The notes under the pieces were generated by a model that was given only the letters and a program-made list of their open reading frames with translations, searched no databases and had not been told where the DNA came from. Shown in pieces: positions 1 to 9,079 of a stretch of 64,000 nucleotides of DNA. The position numbers were made by a program, and so were the translations under genes. Source of the stretch: Bacteroidales bacterium (GTDB lineage Bacteria; Bacteroidota; Bacteroidia; Bacteroidales; UBA7332); NCBI GenBank assembly GCA_028687995.1, contig JAQTZA010000003.1, positions 1 through 64,000 on the forward strand, written 5' to 3'. The stretch's first letter is position 1. Each line of letters begins with the position of its first letter.

Positions 1-1
1 C

Positions 2-295
2 GACGAAACCCACCTACTATCTGCCCAGATAGGTCAATTTATTACGATCGCTTGCCGAAAGAATAAAACATGGTATTTGGCTGGTATAAATTCTACGAAC
101 GAATATAAACGTATAGAAATTAATTTAAATTGTATTTCTCAATCAATCAAATCGTTAAGTATAATAACAGATAAAGAAAACGGCAAGGGCTTTGAAACAA
201 AAGAGTTTGAGGTTACAGATAAAAACAGTTTCCATATTTCGTTGAATCCCTATGGCGGGTTTGTCACTCAATTTGTAATTGATTCTTCAAAATAA
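2..295 (+). CDS. C-terminal fragment of a GH97 glycoside hydrolase
   Basis: The reading frame is open from base 2 to the TAA at 293-295, so this is the 3' end of a gene that starts left of the window. The first codons give DETHLLSAQIGQFITIACRK followed by KTWYLAGIN. That resembles the start of the all-beta C-terminal domain of GH97 (SusB-like alpha-glucosidase/alpha-galactosidase) enzymes, where IARR...WYVAGI is typical. The end, with GFETKEFEV and a closing GGF, also fits that domain. The catalytic barrel is outside the window, so retaining versus inverting type and substrate cannot be judged. An internal TTG at 77 opens a nominal 72-codon ORF, but the in-frame upstream codons continue the same domain, so I do not accept that start. 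It is collinear with the glycosidases that follow. Confidence 0.75.
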   Translation, partial: DETHLLSAQIGQFITIACRKNKTWYLAGINSTNEYKRIEINLNCISQSIKSLSIITDKENGKGFETKEFEVTDKNSFHISLNPYGGFVTQFVIDSSK

Positions 296-455
296 TCTGA
301 ATCTTATTTGGATGATATTTCCTAATTAATGGAATATATATCCAATAGTAGAAGATCAAATCCCTCTATTTTTGTAATGTAATATTGTTTCAGTTCATCT
401 GCACTGAAAGCTTTTGCCTAATACCAAACATGAAAATCAAAAATCGAATGCTTCT

Positions 456-3400
456 ATGAAAAGATTTATAATTAATCTGTTATCTACATTTGTCGTCCTT
501 TTTTCATTCTTTTGTTCCGATCTGTTGGCTTTCACGCCATTGAATAGCAATTCCAAAGTGCAACTTGGCATCAGCGGAGTTTCGTCTTATGGCAGACCGC
601 TCTTTGCAAATGCTCTTTATAATGAACCGCGTGGCTGGAAGTCCAGCCTTACTAATCAGGCCGTCCCAACGACTCAACTCAGTGTCGACGGATACCCGTT
701 ATACCTCAATACTGGAGAATATATTTTTGTTCAACCTGGCCAAAACGCTGGCTTAAATGCTTCTTCTTATGGAGGACGAATATGTGTGACGTGGGAAGGT
801 GAGGCAGACATTACCATTGGTTCGGCATCCTATTTAGGCGGAAGTACAGCTGCAGGATTAATCGTAAATGGGAAACGTTATTTTAATAATGGAACTAATC
901 CCAATGGTATTTTCGTGAAAATTATAGGTATAAACAAAGATAATCCTCCAAAGAATATTAAAGTATGGTTGAATGATTTAACAAATCCTACTCTATCGCT
1001 TGACCCTGCTGAACAAGGAGGAAAAGAGTTTCTTTTACACCCCTCATTCGTTAATCTTTTTGGAGGCGATGCGTTTCAGATTTATCGATTTATGAATTTG
1101 ACTCAAACGGCTGACTGCGAAATTTCAAATTGGAGCGATAGACGGAAACCCTCTCATTGCTTTCAGTATGGAACCATCAATGGAGTTGCAAAAATGGGAA
1201 TAAGCTATGAAAAAGCAATTCAGATTTGTAACGATCTGGGTAAAGATATGTGGATAAATGTTCCGGCCAAAGCCGATCAAAACTTTGTAGAACAACTAGC
1301 ACGCCTGATAGATGGGAAAGATCCAGATGGAACAGGTTGTCCCGGGTTAAATAAAAATCTTCGCTGCTTTGTTGAATACAGCAATGAAATGGGTTGGACG
1401 TATTGGTCAAGCTATTGTACTTCGCAAGGACAACTGGAAAATCCAAAAGTGGATGGACGAACATGGGCAGGAAAGCAAAAAGCGCGCGTAAATAGTTGGT
1501 TCAGAAATATTGTTGGAGCAGATAATGAACAATACAAATTCATCCACGCCATCCAAACGGCTGAATTTACCAATTCAGACAAAGAGCTTGCTCAGGCTTG
1601 TACTACTTATGGTCCAACGTTGTCGCCATCAGGTGTTCCTGATTACATCGGTATAACAGGATATTTTGGCAGTCAAATTGAACAATACATTTTTAATGAA
1701 ATTAATTATTGGGATCCTGCGGTACGAGAAACTGAACTGGAGAAGGTTTTCAAAGAGTTAGAGAATAGAACTTTATCCGAAACAGCATCTGTAACTGGAG
1801 TTGATTTCACTGGAGGTGGCATATCTCAATATGCCAAGAATCTGCGTACTAAATATGGGAAACCATTTATTGCTTACGAAGGTGGTTGTGGTTTAAATCT
1901 CACAGGATCAAGCAAATGCAAGTTAGATTGTAAGATTGCGGCAACCGGCACAACTTGCAGTACGAATATTAAAACTCTTGCAGACGGCTGTGGCGAATTT
2001 GGTGGCTATGCCGGATCAACAAACTACATCAGTTTTCTAACAGCAGTCCACAAGCATCCTTTGATGAAAAAGATGTTTGAAATAAACAATTCGTTGGCAA
2101 AAGCCAACGGGCTTGGGGTATTGAGCCAATTTGGTGAAGTGGCAGATCCAGCCGCAGGTATAGATTATGGTTATTGGGGTTGCTTGACGAACTATAAACA
2201 AGATTTACAAACTGCCTATAGATACCAGTATTGGCTAGATTGGACAGCGGATCAAAAAGATATTAGAGAGGTTGGTAATCCGATTGGAACTGCGCCAGCA
2301 TTCATTTCGAAAGGAGATATTTTACCCATTAAAGTAGGAGAAGAGTCGAATCGCGAGATTTTGTTTGGCAATGGAGATGGAGCCATTGAGGTAAAAATGA
2401 TAAGTAGACAAGACCAATTACCTTCAAGTTTATCATTCACACCTCAAAGCAATAAAATTTCAATAACCGGCGTACCTCAAAAGGATGAAATCGGAACTTA
2501 CTATATTTTGTATCGATTGCTGGATTCTGATAAAGATCCTGCGTATGGATTGTTTACACTCAAAGTGCTACCAGCAGAGAAAGACACATTGCTTGCGTAT
2601 GACGATTTTGGCACCACCGAAGCCCCCTTATATCAATCGGCTAATGGATTTGGTTTTTCATCAGGTTGGTATGTTCAAAGCTATTCCACCACCAATTTCT
2701 TATTAGTGAATCAACCACAGCTAAGCTACAAAAACCTCAAATCGTCGAAAGGTTGTGCTGCCTATGGTGGTGGTGGATTCCTTACAGCCGGTCGATCTTT
2801 TGATGTTCGTAAATTCGATTATTTGATGAATTCGGTCTCTAAAATTTCTGTCGGAGAACCCAGTACAAGTCTTTGGTTTAGTTCGCTATTTATGCGCACG
2901 GCTAATACAAATACAAAGGATATTTTTCGCTTCTTAGAAACCGGAAATTATGAAACAAGAGCTGATTCAAAAGTCATTCTTACTATTAATACAAATGGCA
3001 AATTTAATCTTGATTGCCGAAATGCTGCGAATAGCGCATTTATCTCTGTTCCGACCACTATAGATGCATCAATTGGTGATACATTCTTGATCGTTATGGA
3101 GTTCAGATTTGGCTTAACAAACGACATGATTAATCTGTATATCAATCCAATCAATTTAAGTGAGAAGATTCCTAACATTGATCCCTCAGCCACATTTACG
3201 ACAGAAAACGGACAAGTAATACGATTGGCTAAATTTGGTTATTATGGACATTCTGCTGCAGCAACTTACATCGACGACTTGAGGTTTGGTGACAGTTATA
3301 AATCTGTTACTCCTATTGGGAGTGGCGATACTGCCATTAAACCTTTATTGGCTGATGGGATAAAAATATTCAGAAACAAAGAATTTATCCAAATATCATC

Positions 3401-3563
3401 CAACGAATCTGGAGGTGTAGTTCAGATTTTCAATATCTTCGGACAAATGCTTAGCACTAGACAGATGGATACATCAGCTAAATTTACGGTTCCGTCAAAA
3501 GGTACTTATGTTGTGAAATATGTGAGTGATTCAGGGACAATAGTTAAAAAGATAACATTTTAA
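456..3563 (+). CDS. Secreted clan GH-A-like hydrolase, paralogue 1 (T9SS substrate)
   Basis: A secreted protein of 1035 residues. I chose the ATG at 456 because it opens directly into a signal peptide (MKRFIINLLSTFVVLFSFF, cleavage near LLA/FTP); the in-frame TTG at 414 would add a hydrophilic leader. Residues about 25-610 form a probable (beta/alpha)8 hydrolase. VEYSNEMGW carries the NE pair (N310-E311) expected of a clan GH-A acid/base, and IAYEGGCG supplies a candidate nucleophile (E475). Cysteines recur around both sites. An Ig-like (He_PIG-type) segment follows at about 640-705, then a concanavalin/LamG-like domain at about 710-955. The last 70 residues look like a type A T9SS sorting domain (FNIFGQ, GTYVVKYV, final KKITF). 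I cannot assign a named GH family. Two paralogues follow immediately. The signal peptide and sorting domain imply export to the cell surface or medium. Confidence 0.75.
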   Translation: MKRFIINLLSTFVVLFSFFCSDLLAFTPLNSNSKVQLGISGVSSYGRPLFANALYNEPRGWKSSLTNQAVPTTQLSVDGYPLYLNTGEYIFVQPGQNAGLNASSYGGRICVTWEGEADITIGSASYLGGSTAAGLIVNGKRYFNNGTNPNGIFVKIIGINKDNPPKNIKVWLNDLTNPTLSLDPAEQGGKEFLLHPSFVNLFGGDAFQIYRFMNLTQTADCEISNWSDRRKPSHCFQYGTINGVAKMGISYEKAIQICNDLGKDMWINVPAKADQNFVEQLARLIDGKDPDGTGCPGLNKNLRCFVEYSNEMGWTYWSSYCTSQGQLENPKVDGRTWAGKQKARVNSWFRNIVGADNEQYKFIHAIQTAEFTNSDKELAQACTTYGPTLSPSGVPDYIGITGYFGSQIEQYIFNEINYWDPAVRETELEKVFKELENRTLSETASVTGVDFTGGGISQYAKNLRTKYGKPFIAYEGGCGLNLTGSSKCKLDCKIAATGTTCSTNIKTLADGCGEFGGYAGSTNYISFLTAVHKHPLMKKMFEINNSLAKANGLGVLSQFGEVADPAAGIDYGYWGCLTNYKQDLQTAYRYQYWLDWTADQKDIREVGNPIGTAPAFISKGDILPIKVGEESNREILFGNGDGAIEVKMISRQDQLPSSLSFTPQSNKISITGVPQKDEIGTYYILYRLLDSDKDPAYGLFTLKVLPAEKDTLLAYDDFGTTEAPLYQSANGFGFSSGWYVQSYSTTNFLLVNQPQLSYKNLKSSKGCAAYGGGGFLTAGRSFDVRKFDYLMNSVSKISVGEPSTSLWFSSLFMRTANTNTKDIFRFLETGNYETRADSKVILTINTNGKFNLDCRNAANSAFISVPTTIDASIGDTFLIVMEFRFGLTNDMINLYINPINLSEKIPNIDPSATFTTENGQVIRLAKFGYYGHSAAATYIDDLRFGDSYKSVTPIGSGDTAIKPLLADGIKIFRNKEFIQISSNESGGVVQIFNIFGQMLSTRQMDTSAKFTVPSKGTYVVKYVSDSGTIVKKITF

Positions 3564-3649
3564 TTATTTGATATAAAGCTATTTATAAACAGATGGAATA
3601 CAAATCGTTTCATCTGTTTTTTGTAAAATATTCAATTTTCGTACAAATG

Positions 3650-6600
3650 ATGATTCAAATTAAAGCGTTTCAGCATCGGTTTCTTATCGTGTTATTTTTA
3701 GCATTTATTTTTCCGCAATCAGAATTTGCGTTTACTCCTAAAAACACCACTCAAGAGCTTCAACTAGGCATTTCAGGTATCGCTTCATACGGTAAACCGC
3801 TATTCGCAAATGCGATGTATGATGAAACAAGAGGTTGGAAATCGACCAATGAAACGAGTTTTCCATTACAATCAAATCAAATTGGATCTGACGGATACCC
3901 TCTATATCTTACACCCGGGCAAAGTCTGTACGTTCAACCTGGTCAAAATTCTGCTTTGAACGCAACGGCTTATGGTGGTCGTATCTGCGTTTCCTGGGAA
4001 GGAGAGGCCGACATTACAGTTGTCTCAGCTACATATTTAAGCGGTAGTCCAGCTACAGGTTCTGTGCTGAATGGAAAGCGGTTTTATAACAACGGCACAA
4101 AACCTAATGGTGTCTATTTGAAAGTTATTTCTATTAATGCTGCCAATCCACCTAAAAACATCAAAATATGGCTGAATGATTTAAGGAATCCTTCATTATC
4201 ATTGGATCCATCTGAACAAAGCGGTAAAGAATATTTGCTGCATCCGAGCTTTGTCTCACTTTTTGGAAATGAGACATTTACGTTGTATCGGCTAATGAAT
4301 CTAACAGAAACGGTAGATAGCAAGATTGTAAATTGGAGCGATCGGCGTATGCCAAATCACTGTTTTCAAAAGGGAGTTCTCAATGGGCTTTCAATGGTTG
4401 GTATTAGTTATGAAAAGGCAATCCAGATATGCAACGAATTAGGAAAAGATATGTGGATCAATATTCCACCAATGGCTAATCAGAATTTTGTCGAAAATCT
4501 GGCAAGATTAATTGATGGACAAGATCCCGATGGCACAGGATGTGCGGGGCTTAACAAAGATTTGCGCTGTTTTGTAGAATGGGGTAACGAAATGGGGTGG
4601 AGTTATTGGATAAATGAGTGTAACGCATGGGGGGCAGCAGAAGCACCAGCAATAAGCGGAAGGCAGTATGCTGGAAGACAGCAAGCCAGAACGACAAGTT
4701 GGTTTAGAAATATTGTTGGTGCAAATAATGAACAATATAAATTTATTCATGCTATTCAGACATCAGAACTATCAAACTCGGATGCAGAACTTGAGCAGTC
4801 TTGTACGCTATTTGGGCCAACATTAACGCCATCTGGCAAGCCTGATTACATCGGCGTAACATCTTATTTTGGAAGCAAAATAGAACAATACGTTTTCGAT
4901 AATATCAACTACTGGGACACGTCTGTTCAGGCTGCCGAATTGGGGAAAACCTTTACCGAATTTGAAAAACGAACGCTCTCGTTATCCTCTTCCGTAACTG
5001 GGGTCGATTATACAGGCGGCGGAATCCCTTCTTCTGCCCAAACATTAAGCTCAAAATATAACTTGCCTTTTATGATTTACGAAGGAGGTTGTGGACTTAA
5101 TTTAGCATCTAGTCAAACGTCATTAGACTGTAAAATTGTGCCAAAAGGAACTTCAGGAGGTACCTTTAATGTTTTCCTGAATAACTTGGCTGATGCATGC
5201 CATACAAATGGCAAGGTGCTTTACACCAATTTTATAAGAGCAATACATTCCGATTCAAGAATGTCCAAAATGCTTGAAATCAATAATTGCATCGTAAAGT
5301 CGATAGGTGTGGAAACAATGAGTCAATTTGGCGACGTTGCCGATCCTGCTCTTGGTATCGACTACGGATATTGGGGATGCAAAACAGATTATCTTCAGGA
5401 TCCGGCAACATCTTATCGGTATAATTTTTGGACAGATTGGTACAACGAACAAAAGAACATCAGAGAGGTTGGTCATTCGACCGGCGCTGGAGGTGCACCT
5501 TCTTTCCTCACCGATGCAACACTTTCTCCAGCAAGAGTAGATGAACCAATGATTAGAGAAATTTATTTTGGTGGAGGTGATGGCTCACTTGAAGTGAAAA
5601 TGATAAACCAATCGTCCATACTTCCTTCATCCTTGCAATTCAACTTGCAGGGAAACAAAATTGTTATTTCCGGAACTCCGACCTTGAGCGATGTAGGAAC
5701 TTGTAATTTTATGTATCGATTATTGGATACAGACAAAGATCCAGCTTATCGAATTTTCTCTTTACAAATTTTACCACCGCCGAGCAATACACTTTTTGCT
5801 GGCGACGACTTTGGAACTACGGATTCTACTCCACTTCATGGCCTCAATACTGGTTTTGGGTTTAAATCAGCCTGGTCTGAGCTAACGAATTCGTTGACAA
5901 GTTTTGTTACAAAGACCAGTTCTCCTCTTTTGTATCCTACTCCACACACTCTCCCCTCTCTTTTATGCTCGCAGGGAGCACGGGTGAATACTACAACCTC
6001 CTATACTTATTACGCTTCGCGTATTCTTGATGTTTCTAAATTTGATTATTTGATTAATCCGACTGATGCAAACAATATTGGACAACCGGGTGCAAGTTTG
6101 TGGTTCAGCTCTTTATTCTCAAGATCGGCTGCAAATACGGCTAAGCTTGATATATTTCAATTTCGACCAAATTCTGCTAATACAATCTCAAATAGAACAC
6201 AGGCTCCAGTAATAATAACACTTGATGCAGATGGCAAATTTTCGTTAGATTGTCTAACTCTTTCTGGCACCTTTGTTACCATACCAACAAATATCACGGC
6301 ATCGATAAACACAACTTATTTTGTCGTTGTTGAGATAAAATTCGGATTGACTAATGATGTGGTCAATCTCTATATTAATCCTGCTAATTATGGCGGTACT
6401 TCTCCCTCAATTTTACCTTCAGCCAGTGACACTACCGAAGTCGGACAGGTCACACGTATCGCTAAAATTGCGATTACCGGAAAAATTGCGATGGCGTCTT
6501 ATGATGATTTTCGTTTTGGCGACACCTATCGAGCCGTAAGCCCAATAGAGGATCTGACCGTGATTAATCAGTCTCCAAAAACAGCACTATCAATTACATA

Positions 6601-6805
6601 TTCAAATCATCTACTCTATATTAAATCGAATGAAGAACATAGTTTAGTTCAAATTTTTGACGCTATGGGAAAACTGGTTTTTTCGAAACATATTGACTTT
6701 CAGGCTAACCCAATCCCCATTACCACTGAAGGAATCTACATCGTTAAAGTGAATGAAAAGTCCAACCATTTAAGTAAAATTATAGCCGTTAAGCCTATTC
6801 AATAA
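3650..6805 (+). CDS. Secreted clan GH-A-like hydrolase, paralogue 2 (T9SS substrate)
   Basis: A protein of 1051 residues with the same architecture as paralogue 1. There are ATGs at 3593, 3647 and 3650. The last gives a normal signal peptide (IQIKAFQHRFLIVLFLAFIF, ending near EFA/FTP) that aligns with its neighbour, whereas 3593 adds an 18-20-residue leader. The putative acid/base is E314 in VEWGNEMGW and the putative nucleophile is E478 in MIYEGGCG. They are 164 residues apart, exactly as in paralogue 1. An Ig-like segment, a LamG-like domain (NTTYFVVVEIKFGLTNDVVN, DDFRFGD) and a C-terminal T9SS sorting domain (QIFDAMGKLVFSK, GIYIVKV) follow. The gap to the upstream gene is only about 85 bp, so co-transcription is likely. 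Substrate is unknown. Duplicated genes with slightly different active-site neighbours (WG versus YS) may have different linkage preferences; that is an inference. Confidence 0.75.
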   Translation: MIQIKAFQHRFLIVLFLAFIFPQSEFAFTPKNTTQELQLGISGIASYGKPLFANAMYDETRGWKSTNETSFPLQSNQIGSDGYPLYLTPGQSLYVQPGQNSALNATAYGGRICVSWEGEADITVVSATYLSGSPATGSVLNGKRFYNNGTKPNGVYLKVISINAANPPKNIKIWLNDLRNPSLSLDPSEQSGKEYLLHPSFVSLFGNETFTLYRLMNLTETVDSKIVNWSDRRMPNHCFQKGVLNGLSMVGISYEKAIQICNELGKDMWINIPPMANQNFVENLARLIDGQDPDGTGCAGLNKDLRCFVEWGNEMGWSYWINECNAWGAAEAPAISGRQYAGRQQARTTSWFRNIVGANNEQYKFIHAIQTSELSNSDAELEQSCTLFGPTLTPSGKPDYIGVTSYFGSKIEQYVFDNINYWDTSVQAAELGKTFTEFEKRTLSLSSSVTGVDYTGGGIPSSAQTLSSKYNLPFMIYEGGCGLNLASSQTSLDCKIVPKGTSGGTFNVFLNNLADACHTNGKVLYTNFIRAIHSDSRMSKMLEINNCIVKSIGVETMSQFGDVADPALGIDYGYWGCKTDYLQDPATSYRYNFWTDWYNEQKNIREVGHSTGAGGAPSFLTDATLSPARVDEPMIREIYFGGGDGSLEVKMINQSSILPSSLQFNLQGNKIVISGTPTLSDVGTCNFMYRLLDTDKDPAYRIFSLQILPPPSNTLFAGDDFGTTDSTPLHGLNTGFGFKSAWSELTNSLTSFVTKTSSPLLYPTPHTLPSLLCSQGARVNTTTSYTYYASRILDVSKFDYLINPTDANNIGQPGASLWFSSLFSRSAANTAKLDIFQFRPNSANTISNRTQAPVIITLDADGKFSLDCLTLSGTFVTIPTNITASINTTYFVVVEIKFGLTNDVVNLYINPANYGGTSPSILPSASDTTEVGQVTRIAKIAITGKIAMASYDDFRFGDTYRAVSPIEDLTVINQSPKTALSITYSNHLLYIKSNEEHSLVQIFDAMGKLVFSKHIDFQANPIPITTEGIYIVKVNEKSNHLSKIIAVKPIQ

Positions 6806-6931
6806 TCGCTTTCATTGACAATTAGAATTACTGCTATTATTATTTGTTTGAATACTGTTCTTTATATTCTTTGAGAATCAAGATTCCTCACTAAATAAAA
6901 CAGACCCTTTTCGATTAATATAGAACACGTT

Positions 6932-9052
6932 ATGCTCAAAATGACTCTTATAAAATGGCATCGAAACAGACTGATTCTATTGCTTTTGGGGTTCACTTTT
7001 CTGACCATTGATAGCGCATCACAGGAATTTAATCCGCTGAACAAAAGCAAAGAGATTCAACTGGGACTCTCCGGAATCGCTTCGTACGGAAGAGCGATTT
7101 TCGCCAATGCGCTTTTTCAAGAAACGCGAGGATGGAGGGCAGTTGATGCTGCTAATACTCCTGTCGATTCTGAACAAATTGGGGCGGACGGATATCCAGT
7201 GTTTCTTAAACCCGGTCAGGTTTTGTTTGCACATCCCGGACACGATGCGTCAGCAAATTGCGCATCATACGCTGGTCGAATTTGCGTCACTTGGGAAGGT
7301 GAAGCTGATATCCGTTTGCCAAATGCACGTTTTTGCTCAAGTCCTTCACTTGCCACAGGTTCTGTTGTTAATGGAAAGAGATATTACGACAATGGCTTGA
7401 TGCCCGATGGTGTGAGGGTAGAGATTGTGGCAATTAATCCGAAAAATCCACCAAAAAACATAAAGGTTTGGCTCAACGATAGTCGAAACCCCGCTAAAAG
7501 CCTCGATCCTGCTGAGCAAAATGGAAAAGAATACTTATTGAATCCAGCCTTTTCGTCTCGATTCGGTGTGGATGCCTTCTTTATGTATCGATTTATGGAC
7601 ATGACCGATACCAATCACAGCGATATTGCTCAATGGTCTGATCGAAGGAGCTCAACACATTGTTTCCAAAAAGGGAAAATTAACGGCGTAGATGTTGGGA
7701 TGTCCTACGAATTAATACTTGATATTTGTAATACTTCAGGCAAAGATTTATGGATAAATATTCCGGCAAAAGCTGATGAAGAATTTGTAAAAAAACTGGC
7801 TATGCTCATTGATGGAGATGATCCTGATCATACTGGCTGTAAAGGATTGAATAAGAATCTTCGATGTTATGTCGAATATGCCAACGAAGTCGGGTGGTCT
7901 TATTGGGCCGATTACTGTACATCAAAAGCAAAGACTGAAGGATTGCCTTCTGGCAGACATTTTGCCGCCATGCAGAAAGCTCGAGTAGCCAGTTGGTTTA
8001 GATCGGTGGTTGGCGAAAACAACGAACGATTTAAAATGGTTCAGTGTATTCAAACCGGCAGCATGTATTTCTCGGATATTGAGATGGATATTACCTGCAA
8101 ATCGTATGGCCCGACATTAAAACCGTCTGGTGTGCCTGATTTTATGGGTGTAACGGCTTACGTCAGCAATCAGATGGAGCAGTTTGTATTCGACGAACTT
8201 AATTATTGGGATAAAAAGGAGAGAGAATCGCAGTTGAATCTTTTCTTCAATGAGTTTGAACGACGTGCGCTATCGGGTGGTTCAACCGTATCAGGTGTCG
8301 ATTTCACAAGCGGAATTTCATCCGTTGCGAAAGATTTAAGAACTACATACGGCAAGCCAATTGTCATTTACGAAGGTGGTTGTGGCATGTCGCTCACCCA
8401 CAAAAGATGTGCGAAAGATTGCAAAATTGTCCCAACTAATACAATGGGCGCAAATTGCAATTCACTCAAAAAATTGGCAGATAGCTGCGGGGGAAGCGAT
8501 AATTATGTAAATTTTATTCGCGAAGCGCACAAGCATCCATTAATGGCAAAAATGTTCGATATTTGTTTCTCGCTTTCGAAAGCTGAAGGAGTGGAATCCC
8601 TCAGTCAGTTTGGTGATGTGCAGGATGTAGAGGCAAATATTGATTACGGCTATTGGGCTTGTATGAACGATTTGAGCTCCAATCCACCATCGGCCTTACG
8701 TTATCAGTTTTGGTTAAAATGGTTTAAAGAACAGCGACAGATCAGAGAGATTGGATCTCCGGCTGGTGCATCACCACAGTTCTTTTCAGCCCCTGAGATA
8801 GAGCCATTTTATGTAAATAAAGTCAATGAGAGAGAGATTTTATTTGGGAATGGCGATGGCAAAACCGAGGTTAAATTAATCAGTAGAAAAGAGACTTTGC
8901 CATCAAGAGTAAAAATTGAATACCAGAGTGGTAAGATTATAATCTCAGGAAAACCCCTAAAATCTGATCAGGGAAACTATTTCTTATTATTTCGATTGCT
9001 CGACCAAGACAATGACCCTGCTTATCGGGTGTTTAAATTAAATATCGTTTGA
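6932..9052 (+). CDS. Clan GH-A-like hydrolase, paralogue 3, short form without a T9SS tail
   Basis: A protein of 706 residues, homologous to the first ~700 residues of the two preceding genes. It has a signal peptide (RNRLILLLLGFTFL, ending near ASQ/EFN), the barrel with E319 in VEYANEVGW and E481 in VIYEGGCG, and the Ig-like segment ending in RLLDQDNDPAYRVFKLNIV. It stops exactly where the others continue into the LamG-like and sorting domains. I see no frameshifted remnant of those domains in the 27 bp before the next gene. The protein should therefore stay in the periplasm or leave by another route, while paralogues 1 and 2 are predicted T9SS cargo. The 5' gap of 126 bp is AT-rich without an obvious terminator. 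Function is not known; the conserved NE and YEGG glutamates argue that it is an active glycosidase. Confidence 0.73.
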   Translation: MLKMTLIKWHRNRLILLLLGFTFLTIDSASQEFNPLNKSKEIQLGLSGIASYGRAIFANALFQETRGWRAVDAANTPVDSEQIGADGYPVFLKPGQVLFAHPGHDASANCASYAGRICVTWEGEADIRLPNARFCSSPSLATGSVVNGKRYYDNGLMPDGVRVEIVAINPKNPPKNIKVWLNDSRNPAKSLDPAEQNGKEYLLNPAFSSRFGVDAFFMYRFMDMTDTNHSDIAQWSDRRSSTHCFQKGKINGVDVGMSYELILDICNTSGKDLWINIPAKADEEFVKKLAMLIDGDDPDHTGCKGLNKNLRCYVEYANEVGWSYWADYCTSKAKTEGLPSGRHFAAMQKARVASWFRSVVGENNERFKMVQCIQTGSMYFSDIEMDITCKSYGPTLKPSGVPDFMGVTAYVSNQMEQFVFDELNYWDKKERESQLNLFFNEFERRALSGGSTVSGVDFTSGISSVAKDLRTTYGKPIVIYEGGCGMSLTHKRCAKDCKIVPTNTMGANCNSLKKLADSCGGSDNYVNFIREAHKHPLMAKMFDICFSLSKAEGVESLSQFGDVQDVEANIDYGYWACMNDLSSNPPSALRYQFWLKWFKEQRQIREIGSPAGASPQFFSAPEIEPFYVNKVNEREILFGNGDGKTEVKLISRKETLPSRVKIEYQSGKIIISGKPLKSDQGNYFLLFRLLDQDNDPAYRVFKLNIV

Positions 9053-9079
9053 TTTCGCATTCTGAAAAAATTATTAATC

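Noticed and set aside
77-295. A complete 72-residue gene starting at TTG
   Set aside because: Upstream in-frame codons to the window edge encode more of the same GH97 C-terminal domain.
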